Source: Theocolax elegans (taxonomy: Eukaryota > Arthropoda > Insecta > Hymenoptera > Cerocephalidae). From it: a DNA stretch of 64,000 nt. Positions 14,320-25,672 of this stretch are shown here, one piece after another. The notes under the pieces are model-generated. The model was not told the DNA's origin, did not search any database, and worked only from the letters and a program-made list of their open reading frames with translations. The number at the start of each line of letters is the position of its first letter. Position 1 is the stretch's first letter. The stretch spans positions 14,789,313 through 14,853,312 of the forward strand of contig CM047428.1 in the NCBI GenBank assembly GCA_026168455.1, written 5' to 3'. The position numbers and the translations under genes were made by a program.

Positions 14320-14481
14320 GTTGGTTGGCACCCGAACGCCCTAAGGGCACTCGCCACTACGGCGATCGGGCATCGAACCAGGCGATTCGCCGATTTTAAA
14401 AGGAGGGAAGCTTGTCGCGTTGTTAGTCGGTACTATTTGAATCGTCCTCACGTGTCTTCCGCTTTGAGACCTAGGATTTAA

Positions 14482-16216
14482 ATTTTATTTTTTATACATT
14501 TTACATTTCACATATACATTACATTTCATTTTAAATAATTCGTATATATAGGTTGACGAGAATTTTCGTATACCGATTTATACATCTTTTTGCGTTATTT
14601 AACTCCAATCGCCGTGATATTTCGTGCAGCGATAACTCACTTAATTACCGATATATTCAGTATACATTTTTATCTCGTTCGATCGTTATACACGATTCGC
14701 AAGTACACAAATTTCGAACAATTACCTATAAAATATTGAAGGGAAGTATAAAACGTTTGATATTATTAAAATGAAGAGATATGTGTGACTCGATTGCGTA
14801 ACTTGGTTGTTTGTCGTGCAATTTAAAAGTAACCTCTATAACGAAAATGTAACATTTTCGCAGTTTGAGATTATTAGCTATAATAAAAATTTTCTTACAG
14901 TTTTATAGTTAAGGAAAGATGTTTGAAAAAATGTTTCGTATATAATGTTAAGGGATATCTTTGATTATCAAAACGTTTCGTTTTCTCGTGTTCATTATAT
15001 CATTTACTTTACAATTAATATTTATTATTATATATTTTTATTATTTGTTATGCCGTCTATATATATATATATATATATACACATATATATATTGTGAATT
15101 GGATATAATAACAAATACCCAATCGATATTATAGGCAATTAATAACAACGTATATAGATTGATTTATACGTGTAGAAAAAATACGCGCAAATGACACAAG
15201 TCAACGTACTTAATTAGTATATAAAAATTATACGCGAGTTTTTCTAGTGAATTTGTTCATTTTTCTAGTCGATTTGATCCGCGAATCTAGAAAATTTGTT
15301 GAGTGTTTAGTCAAATTGTTAGATCGGTGTGTATTATTAGGTATTTGATTAATATATACATACACACGTTAAATCGTTTCCTCAGATATTTCTTAATATC
15401 AATTGATCCATTAAATTATATATATTATACCTATCTATTCCCGAATTGATTTTTCGTACATAGGTATATATATGTATAAAACGAACTGCGTGCAATAACA
15501 TACGGTCTAAAATATATGTAGAATATTATACGTAGGTAATTTAAATAACAATATCATAAAAATCTCCAATTAATAAATACTATTATATATATAAAACACA
15601 TTTTTTTTGAAGATATATTTATATGTACAAAAATAATTGCAGATTATGTAAATTCGTATATATTGTTTACGTGAGACTGAATTTTTACGAGTCATTTTTA
15701 AAAGAAAATTTTCACGATTGTTCGATTATTGTAGGAAATACATCGTTTTATATACACGATAGGCATTTACAACCTCCGATTTGTTATACACACTCACATC
15801 CACACACACACACACATATATACACGTAAATTGTAGAAAAATTTCGTTACCATACAATCAGCCAGTTTACTCGCCGAATATATCGTTATATATATAATTT
15901 GTACATAGATTTATACGACAATTATAGTGGAATTTAATGATACAAGCATGATTATTTGGCTAAATTATGTGCATATATACACATATATTGATGTACCTTT
16001 GGAGAAACTGTACGTGTCATTTACGCGATCAGTGCAATAAGTCAAAGTTGTCGTCGAAGCTTCCATCTATATACATAACATTTTCTTTTGAACAAATGTG
16101 TAGAAACGCCGCATTTTAGTATCATTAGGTACAAAACGCACAGAAAAATGTATATGTATACAGTATATAAGATAGATAATTTAAATTAAAAAAAGAGAGA
16201 AATAAATATTATTAGA
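14482..16216. other. AT-rich intronic or intergenic stretch
   Basis: I see no coding exon. It contains (AT)n at about 15058-15080, short CA runs near 15795-15815 and several sub-200-base open frames without motifs. If exons 14081-14319 and 16728-17018 are spliced together this is their intron. Confidence 0.5.
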
Positions 16217-16608
16217 TTAATGGGATGTCGGACCCAAGTTACAGGGATCTGCACCTTCCAACATATAAGAATTATCTTGGAAATATTGAATTAAAAATCT
16301 GAACAAAATTCATATGGGTAGTTTAAAACGAAAGCGTGGGCCTGACGTTTTGATTTTTTGAAAATATATAAATTTGTTAATAATAATTGAATAAATAATT
16401 TTCGGTCGGTAATTATTGGTCTAAAAAGGCATGAATTTTCAACGCAAAAATCATTATTAAATTACAAATTTAAAAATCTGAAAAAATTTGAGTGTATTGT
16501 TAAAAACATGCTTAAGGACATGGCGTTCACAATTTTAAAAAAAATTCATTCTTTTGTTTATAAAAAAATATTAAAAATTACCATTTACTGAGTCCGACAT
16601 CCCCTTAA
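16217..16608. mobile_element. TTAA-flanked MITE (piggyBac-type target site)
   Basis: TTAA lies at 16217-16220 and 16605-16608. Just inside, the ends form an inverted repeat: GGGATGTCGGACCC on the left against ...GAGTCCGACATCCCC on the right. The ~392-bp element has no coding capacity. TTAA target duplications with short terminal inverted repeats are known of the piggyBac superfamily, so I infer a non-autonomous derivative mobilised in trans. Confidence 0.7.
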
Positions 16609-16727
16609 TTACTTGAGAACGATGTAGTTTTCTCCAAGGGTATATATAGAGGGAATAAGTAAAATAAAAGAAAAAGCGCGTAAAAAAGAAAAAGTACGTG
16701 GTGTCGAGCCTGATGTCTGCTTATAAG

Positions 16728-17018
16728 CTGCTGGAATACCTGATCCAAAAGGATGGCTCGGTCGTCTGCAAATGGTGCGGCGAGGTGTTACCTTCTCGTA
16801 CGCGTTGGTATCGGCACAAATATAAACTTCACGTAACGAGCCAAGTGGCCCAACCAGCGCCTCTCTTCAAATGCCACAGTTGCAACGCCTACTTCAAATC
16901 CAGAAAGGGGTACATAGGACACTTGAGCTCGAGGCATTCGGGCGATGAGAATGATGAGAATAGAGAGGAACCTAATGGCAAAAGGGAACCTAGGCCATTA
17001 CTTCGTAAGCCCCTCGAT
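16728..17018 (+). CDS. fru: Zinc-finger exon of the same gene (zinc-finger pair 2)
   Basis: This phase-0 exon of 97 codons uses an acceptor 'ttataag' at 16727 (a weak pyrimidine tract) and a donor 'gat|gtaaga' at 17019; another donor, 'cttc|gtaagc', lies at 17005. Two C2H2 fingers are clear: CKWC-x12-H-x4-H (GEVLPSRTRWYRH) and CHSC-x12-H-x4-H (NAYFKSRKGYIGH), joined by a 14-residue linker. An acidic then basic tail follows. Phases match the exons at 14081 and 21345, giving a coherent three-exon chain. This finger pair differs from the one at 2380, so the two isoforms should bind different DNA sites. Without splicing, the frame runs to a TAG at 17055-17057, giving a terminal-exon alternative. 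Confidence 0.6.
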
Positions 17019-17411
17019 GTAAGAGAGCGTATTATTTTATTCGATATAATTATCTAGGAAATTCCCATAAATATATATGTACAGTTACACTTATACTTCG
17101 AGCTCTCTATTTTAAGATTTCCATATTTACCGATCACTTATTTCATATTTTACGAAAAGAAAAACACTATACCTTGTTATACTTTTTTTTTTAAATTGAA
17201 ACTACCAACTCGATACCAAATAGACCAAGACAAATTAAAATTCAAATCCAATAGAGACAGCTCGAACAGTTGTATGAATGTACGTAACGTCATATATTAG
17301 CAGTATTAACGACAATTTTATATATGTATGCATATTTTTTATTCCTCGAACAACGAATCTCCTCTTTTTTGCACGTCTTCGATCCTCTGTTTTTATTTTC
17401 GCTCATCATTA

Positions 17412-17440
<29 letters not shown>
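17019..17440. other. AT-rich stretch with (AT)n run
   Basis: No exon is seen. A pure (AT)n run at about 17420-17452 borders the first copy of the duplicated block that follows. Confidence 0.5.
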
Positions 17441-17456
<16 letters not shown>

Positions 17457-18486
17457 TCACGTGCAATTATCGAAATAAATCAATGCAAACTTTGTTACTA
17501 TATACAACATTGTTATTATACATAGATACATATATATATATACATGGCTGCACAAACCGCATATGCTTGTGTAAGACATAAACTTGCAGTTATTAGCTAT
17601 GTTTATACGGGCCAGTGTAAATTTCATGTAATTTACCGTATAACTTGGTAGAACATTTAAATAAATTAAATCAATAAATTGTGACCATAATAATGAATCT
17701 TTTGTATTTCAATTGGATCATTAATTTATGCGAATTGTAGATTGTTTTCTGCCAAGTAATACACATGTGCACCCATATTTATTGTTCCACAAGAAAGCCA
17801 GATCCTAATGCGTGGATTTGTCGAATTTGATGTAATATTGTAATACGTGTAAACAAAACAAAAATGTTTTTTTATTATTTGGCGAGTTCACCCACATATA
17901 CACATATTTATACGAGTATTAATTGATTTGTTCCGACTTTTCGAATCTATGTAGTATCTGGTTTTTCAAAGCCGCTTATATAGCTCTCTCGCAATTTGTT
18001 AATAAAATGGTATTTAAAAAAAATTACATTACAGTTGTTTTGCATAAATAATTATACATATACATATATGTATATATATAAATATATATATATATATATA
18101 ATATATATACATATACATCCCTTTATTTTTTCATTGATTATTATCTGTTTAGCTTGTCACACCGATGCATGGGACATATCAGCCGATCGCTGCACGTAAT
18201 TACACATGACCTTTTTTTTCAAATGAAATTTTTATTTTATCAAGCTTCGCTTTGGATAAAGTGTTGGAACATATATGCATATGCGCTTTGTCGCTTTGTT
18301 GGCTAATTAATATACGTACAAGTTGCACTTTTATTTTTATTCGAAAATGTATCGGATTATAATGTGTTTTGTTTTAATTTGTTAACGTTAAGCTTATTGA
18401 TAAATCACACGTACATTTTTTATTTTTATCACTTTCACATTGACATTCAATGTTAGTTTAGGAATTACACACAAATATAATATATA

Positions 18487-18518
<32 letters not shown>

Positions 18519-20419
18519 CATGGCTGCACAAACCGCATATGCTTGTGTAAGACATAAACTTGCAGTTATTAGCTATGTTTATACGGGCCAGTGTAAATTT
18601 CATGTAATTTACCGTATAACTTGGTAGAACATTTAAATAAATTAAATCAATAAATTGTGACCATAATAATGAATCTTTTGTATTTCAATTGGATCATTAA
18701 TTTATGCGAATTGTAGATTGTTTTCTGCCAAGTAATACACATGTGCACCCATATTTATTGTTCCACAAGAAAGCCAGATCCTAATGCGTGGATTTGTCGA
18801 ATTTGATGTAATATTGTAATACGTGTAAACAAAACAAAAATGTTTTTTTTATTATTTGGCGAGTTCACCCACATATACACATATTTATACGAGTATTAAT
18901 TGATTTGTTCCGACTTTTCGAATCTATGTAGTATCTGGTTTTTTCAAAGCCGCTTATATAGCTCTCTCGCAATTTGTTAATAAAATGGTATTTAAAAAAA
19001 TTACATTACAGTTGTTTTGCATAAATAATTATACATATACATATATGTATATATATATATATAGATCACGTGCAATTATCGAAATAAATCAATGCAAACT
19101 TTGTTACTATATACAACATTGTTATTATACATAGATACATATATATATATATAATATATATATATATAGATCACGTGCAATTATCGAAATAAATCAATGC
19201 AAACTTTGTTACTATATACAACATTGTTATTATACATAGATACATATATATATACATGGCTGCACAAACCGCATATGCTTGTGTAAGACATAAACTTGCA
19301 GTTATTAGCTATGTTTATACGGGCCAGTGTAAATTTCATGTAATTTACCGTATAACTTGGTAGAACATTTAAATAAATTAAATCAATAAATTGTGACCAT
19401 AATAATGAATCTTTTGTATTTCAATTGGATCATTAATTTATGCGAATTGTAGATTGTTTTCTGCCAAGTAATACACATGTGCACCCATATTTATTGTTCC
19501 ACAAGAAAGCCAGATCCTAATGCGTGGATTTGTCGAATTTGATGTAATATTGTAATACGTGTAAACAAAACAAAAATGTTTTTTTTATTATTTGGCGAGT
19601 TCACCCACATATACACATATTTATACGAGTATTAATTGATTTGTTCCGACTTTTCGAATCTATGTAGTATCTGGTTTTTTCAAAGCCGCTTATATAGCTC
19701 TCTCGCAATTTGTTAATAAAATGGTATTTAAAAAAATTACATTACAGTTGTTTTGCATAAATAATTATACATATACATATATGTATATATATATATATAT
19801 AGATCACGTGCAATTATCGAAATAAATCAATGCAAACTTTGTTACTATATACAACATTGTTATTATACATAGATACATATATATATATACATGGCTGCAC
19901 AAACCGCATATGCTTGTGTAAGACATAAACTTGCAGTTATTAGCTATGTTTATACGGGCCAGTGTAAATTTCATGTAATTTACCGTATAACTTGGTAGAA
20001 CATTTAAATAAATTAAATCAATAAATTGTGACCATAATAATGAATCTTTTGTATTTCAATTGGATCATTAATTTATGCGAATTGTAGATTGTTTTCTGCC
20101 AAGTAATACACATGTGCACCCATATTTATTGTTCCACAAGAAAGCCAGATCCTAATGCGTGGATTTGTCGAATTTGATGTAATATTGTAATACGTGTAAA
20201 CAAAACAAAAATGTTTTTTTTATTATTTGGCGAGTTCACCCACATATACACATATTTATACGAGTATTAATTGATTTGTTCCGACTTTTCGAATCTATGT
20301 AGTATCTGGTTTTTTCAAAGCCGCTTATATAGCTCTCTCGCAATTTGTTAATAAAATGGTATTTAAAAAAAATTACATTACAGTTGTTTTGCATAAATAA
20401 TTATACATATACATATATG

Positions 20420-20467
<48 letters not shown>

Positions 20468-20870
20468 CATCCCTTTATTTTTTCATTGATTATTATCTGT
20501 TTAGCTTGTCACACCGATGCATGGGACATATCAGCCGATCGCTGCACGTAATTACACATGACCTTTTTTTTTCAAATGAAATTTTTATTTTATCAAGCTT
20601 CGCTTTTGGATAAAGTGTTGGAACATATATGCATATGCGCTTTGTCGCTTTGTTGGCTAATTAATATACGTACAAGTTGCACTTTTATTTTTATTCGAAA
20701 ATGTATCGGATATAATGTGTTTTTGTTTTAATTTGTTAACGTTAAGCTTATTGATAAATCACACGTACATTTTTTATTTTTATCACTTCCACATTGACAT
20801 TCAATGTTAGTTTAGGAATTACACACAAATATAATATATAATATATTAATTCAATTTTTTCATTATGATC
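17441..20870. repeat. Complex tandem duplication: 4 copies of a ~545-bp block with flanking modules
   Basis: Three modules recur. Module A, starting GATCACGTGCAATTATCG, is at about 17454, 19065, 19171 and 19801. Module B, starting CATGGCTGCACAAACCGCAT and ending near CATATACATATATGTATAT, is at about 17543-18080, 18520-19060, 19255-19797 and 19890-20430. Module C, from the TACATATACATCCC block to TATAATATATAATATATTA, is at about 18105-18500 and 20460-20850. Modules are joined through (AT)n runs and copies are nearly identical. No gene is seen. Confidence 0.85.
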
Positions 20871-21344
20871 GTCAAACACGAATCGTATACTATTGAGCTC
20901 GCTCACTAATTTTAAACTTGGTATATTGTACATTTTTATTCTTATTAATCAATAACGATTAACTGAGAACTTTAATCAAAGTTTTACGTGGCTTTGTTAT
21001 AAAAAATTGTACATTACATTGCAATACGTAGTTTATTTTTTGTCGCAATCACGTCATATGCAAGAATGTCAGTATTATAAACGTATGATTTGTATAATAG
21101 TGAGCGAGTTTGACAAGTCGTGGAAATTACATTCTCACTATACCGTAAATGATTTAATTAATTTTACTATATAAATGCTAATCGATTGAATGGTCAATTC
21201 AAAAGTAAAAATTGATTTGTAATGGTCCACGTGGTAATAATTCGTATCGGTCGGTAAAACAGAGAATCGAATTTCCACACCTGTTTACATGTGTACGATA
21301 AAAAAGAAAGAAGAATATAGAAAAGATGTGTTCAATGACTACAG

Positions 21345-21497
21345 ATGGGCAAAGGCCCGGACTGGGAAGAACAACGAGAGAAAGAAGAAAAACTGGTAGC
21401 CGACATTATCGACCGAGTGAAACGAGAATGCGAAGCTCAAGGGGAGACGGTAACCAGACGAGGTTATTCACGTCGTTCTACCGTCATGAACAGCTAA
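21345..21497 (+). CDS. fru: Candidate terminal exon encoding a 50-residue charged tail
   Basis: The exon follows the acceptor 'gactacag' ending 21344 and is read in phase 0 to a TAA at 21495-21497. Its product begins MGKGPDWEEQREKEEKL, continues through VADIIDRVKRECEAQ and ends RGYSRRSTVMNS. It has a highly charged, probably helical first half and a basic Arg/Ser tail. In-frame stops lie just upstream of the acceptor (TGA at 21336-21338), so it is not a longer ORF. Phase 0 matches the donor at 17018, so it can close the zinc-finger-pair-2 isoform. GC content and codon use stand out from the AT-rich surroundings, which supports coding. I cannot name a domain. Confidence 0.5.
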   Translation: MGKGPDWEEQREKEEKLVADIIDRVKRECEAQGETVTRRGYSRRSTVMNS

Positions 21498-22884
21498 GGC
21501 CGGCTTATCGACGATGACGAGACGCATCGACGCACCTTCTTCATCACCCTCTCCTAAAGAAATAATAAGATGACTCATGTTTGTAATACACACCGAGTCT
21601 CGTCCATTTTTCGACGTTCATATTTTCATTTGTCGTGACTCATAGGGGGGTTCGCAAAATTTATCAGTACAAATAATCTTTTTGGTCGATTTATCGCCGA
21701 TTGATATATACAGAGGGTGAAATAAGGGAAATAAGAATACTCTTCTTCCTCGTCGTATTAATTACGATTTATACAGTTCCAAGTGTAACAATTGCGATAA
21801 GAGTTCTGCTTTACCGATCGATTTAGTATTTCACTCAGTATACATTTTTCAATATTTACTTTAATTCACCGCGTGATTTCGGTTGGTTATACATTTGACA
21901 AAGCTCTTATTCTAAAATGAAAAGTCTTTCGAGAGTTCAACCGAAGAAATAAAGCGATACAAAGAAGAACTCGATCAATCAAAGAAAAATTGTAAATATG
22001 TATAAATTTGTACTTGCAACAATCGATAATAACTATACGATTTAAAGAATGCGAAACCGGATAATCGTACAAAGCATTCTCCACATATTATCCAGAATAT
22101 AATTTGCCAAAAGAAAACGTCTATGTAATTTTCCGTAGCGTGTAACCTAGTGCCAAAGGTAAATAAACGGAGTACACACATTACATATAAATATATAAAT
22201 AGACAAAAAGAAAATGTAAATTGTTAAGTCTGAATTTACACAAAAAAATTCGCGATAATCGTTATTGCAACAAATTCACGAGACACACAATTATACAAAT
22301 ATTTTATTGATTTTAAATCTCGACTCGAAAGTAAACTGGGTCTTCCAAAATTAAAGTGTGAAAATATAACCTTCCATAATTATCCTTTTATAAATCGTCG
22401 ACATTAATATATACCTATAAATTACAATTAATAATTTGACGACTTATTTCGTAAAAACTTATATTCAAATGTATTCGCTGGACGATCAACTTATTAGATG
22501 AGTGTACCCTAGTCGATATATTGAAAGATATTCATATTTAATTTGTTTGTCTGAAAGACCTGTGCAATATTTCTTACACCGACAATTGTATACATACCTG
22601 CATATACTTTGCCAATCCGTCGGAGTCAAGGAGAGAGTAATGAAAACATAAAAATATAAAAAACTGTGATGAAATCCGTAAATTAATAATTATTTTAATT
22701 AATAAATGAAATTACAATTATCATTACTTTACTGAGACTAAAATTGCTAACGATTGTCGGGGTAATAAATACGTGTCAATAATCATATATAAATTTAAAG
22801 AATTAAATGAAAATTATCAATCGAAATAAAGAATAAATATTAATAACATTAATTTCTAAAGAAATAAAATTGAATTAAATATTT

Positions 22885-24129
22885 TAGTCCGGGGGCTAGG
22901 GCACTTTTCGTGGCCGATTGATGTCCAGGGCAGCACCAAAGTTTTTCAATGCTCTTTGATCCGCTAAAACCGAATTTCGAGGGTGATTTCGTCCCAGATG
23001 GTAAACAAAATTGTTATTAACAAATTTTTTTAACTATAAAGAAAATTGAGTTTTTCGACCGAAAAAATTGCTTTCAATTCTATAAGTAATTTGAAGTAAA
23101 AAGGTTAATATAAATTTTTTTGTAAAATGCACAGTTTTCCAGAAAAAAAATGGTGAAGTTTAAAAAAAATGCATTTTACGATTTTTGATAATTTATTGAT
23201 AGGTAGGAAATAAATATTTTGTGTGTAATTTTGTTTAAATTATTCAGAAATATCTATATTATATTAATAAAATAATTGTTCATGTAGATGAACGACATGC
23301 CGTTAATATACGTCGAAATGTATCACATTTGCAGCGCTGCTATGCGTGCCGCACCGCTCAACCGGCAGAGGTGATTCCCATTTTATTCGGCTTTTATTTC
23401 ATGTGATAAATGTAAAATCGATTACAATTTTTAAAAATTTAATAGCATACATACTTTTATATTCTTACCACTATTTTTAATGTAAATATTTATACATTTA
23501 GTGCTTTTAATGTATGATGTGGTACGCAAATTTAAAAACCATTTGTATTTTATTTATTTATTTCTAAGTCAATTTGCGAAATCAACTATATACATATATA
23601 AACGGTGTTTATTGTAATAGTGAATTCTCACATATGCTGCTATTTGCACTGTCGTTCAAAATATTACATACGTTTTTACATTTTCTTCATTTTGACAAAA
23701 CAAAATGAACAGCAAGGAATTCTTGTTGCTAAACAAATGCATGATTTTCTACTAAGCCGAATAAATGGGAATCACCTCATGCATAGCAGCGCTGCAATGC
23801 GATACATTTCGACGTATTATAAACGGCATGTCGTTCATCTACATGAACAATATTTTTTAATATATATAGATTCTGAATAATTTAAACAAAACCACACAAA
23901 AATATTTATTTCCTACCTATCAATAAATTATCAAAATCGTAAAATTGCCATTTTTTTAAACTTCACCATTTTTTTCCTGGAAACTGTGCATTTTACAAAA
24001 AATTTTGTTTACCATCTGGGACCAAATCACCCTCGAAATTCGGTTTTAGCGGATCAAAGAGCATCGAAAAAACTTTGGTGCTGCCCTGGACATCAATCGG
24101 CCACGAAAAGTGCCCTAGCCCCCGGACTA
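22885..24129. mobile_element. Foldback element with long TIRs (TA-flanked)
   Basis: The ends are mirror images: TAGTCCGGGGGCTAGGGCAC on the left and ...GTGCCCTAGCCCCCGGACTA on the right. The left arm (about 22885-23392) pairs with the right arm (about 23755-24129), including the inner block GAACGACATGCCGTT and its complement. The right arm lacks roughly 130 bp present in the left. The ~360-bp centre is AT-rich with no transposase. TA flanks suggest Tc1/mariner-like mobilisation (inference). Confidence 0.75.
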
Positions 24130-24194
24130 TTTCCACACGTGGGTACGATAAAAAAGAAAGAAGAATATAGAAAAGATGTGTTCAATGACTACAG

Positions 24195-24347
24195 ATGGGC
24201 AAAGGCCCGGACTGGAAGAACAACGAGAGAAAGAAGAAAAACTGGTAGCCGACATTATCGACCGAGTGAAACGAGGAATGCGAAGCTCAAGGGGAGACGG
24301 TAACCAGACGAGGTTATTCACGTCGCTCTACCGTCATGAACAGCTAA
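24195..24347 (+). pseudogene. Duplicate of the 50-residue tail exon with two offsetting indels
   Basis: This is the second copy of the exon at 21345-21497 with the same acceptor text. Relative to copy 1 it lacks one G in the first G run (near 24213) and gains one G near 24274. The acceptor frame therefore meets a TAG after 17 codons, while the original frame is regained after the second indel. Both changes are in G runs, the typical place for base-calling errors, so it may be either a decayed duplicate or an uncorrected haplotype copy of an intact exon. Confidence 0.55.
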
Positions 24348-25672
24348 GGCCGGCTTATCGACGATGACGAGACGCATCGACGCACCTTCTTCATCACCCT
24401 CTCCTAAAGAAATAATAAGATGACTCATGTTTGTAATACACACCGAGTCTCGTCCATTTTTCGACGTTCATATTTTCATTTGTCGTGACTCAATTAGGGG
24501 GGTTCGCAAAATTTATCAGTACAAATAATCTTGTTGGTCGATTTATGCCGATTGATATATACAGAGGGTGAAATAAGGGAAATAAGAATACTCTTCTTCC
24601 TCGTCGTATTAATTACGATTTATACAGTTCCAAGTGTAACAATTGCGATAAGAGTTCTGCTTTACCGATCGATTTAGTATTTCACTCAGTATACATTTTT
24701 CAATATTTACTTTAATTCACCGCGTGATTTCGGTTGGTTATACATTTGACAAAGCTCTTATTCTAAAATGAAAAGTCTTTCGAGAGTTCAACCGAAGAAA
24801 TAAAGCGATACAAAGAAGAACTCGATCAATCAAAGAAAAATTGTAAATATGTATAAATTTGTCTTGCAACAATCGATAATAACTATACGATTTAAAGAAT
24901 GCGAAACCGGATAATCGTACAAAGCATTCTCCACATATTATCCAGAATATAATTTGCCAAAAGAAAACGTCTATGTAATTTTCCGTAGCGTGTAACCTAG
25001 TGCCAAAGGTAAATAAACGGAGTACACACATATACATATAAATATATAAATAGACAAAAAGAAAATGTAAATTGTTAAGTCTGAATTTACACAAAAAAAT
25101 TCGCGATAATCGTTATTGCAACAAATTCACGAGACACACAATTATACAAATATTTTATTGATTTTTAAATCTCGACTCGAAAGTAAACTGGGTCTTCCAA
25201 AATTAAAGTGTGAAAATATAACCTTCCATAATTATCCTTTTATAAATCGTCGACATTAATATATACCTATAAATTACAATTAATAATTTGACGACTTATT
25301 TCGTAAAAACTTATATTCAAATGTATTCGCTGGACGATCAACTTTATTAGATGAGTGTACCCTAGTCGATATATTGAAAGATATTCATATTTAATTTGTT
25401 TGTTTGAAAGACCTGTGCAATATTTCTTACACCGACAATTGTACATACCTGCATATACTTTGCCAATCGTCGGAGTCAAGAGAAGAGTAATGAAAACATA
25501 AAAAATATAAAAACTGTGATGAAATCCTAAATTAATAATTATTTTAATTAATGAAATGAAATTACAATTATCATTACTTTGCTGAGACTAAAATTGCTAA
25601 CGATTGTCGGGGTAATAAATACGTGTCAATTTAAAAGAATTAAATGAAAATTATCAATCGAAATAACCACAT

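Larger units (their letters stand above)
21290..25672. repeat. Segmental duplication (two ~1.53-kb copies) split by a foldback element
   Basis: Copy 1 (about 21290-22830) and copy 2 (about 24143-25672) are collinear with an offset near 2850 bp. Both begin with the ACGATAAAAAAGAAAGAAGA block and end near TTATCAATCGAAATAA. They differ by scattered single-base indels and a small deletion in copy 2 near 25629. The foldback element 22885-24129 lies between them. Each copy carries one version of the small exon at 21345 / 24195. Confidence 0.9.

Noticed and set aside
14320..14481. Continuation of the exon frame (GWHPNALRALATTAIGHRTR...) as coding
   Set aside because: A good phase-0 donor at 14320 matches the next exon, so this is more likely intron; kept only as a possible read-through isoform.
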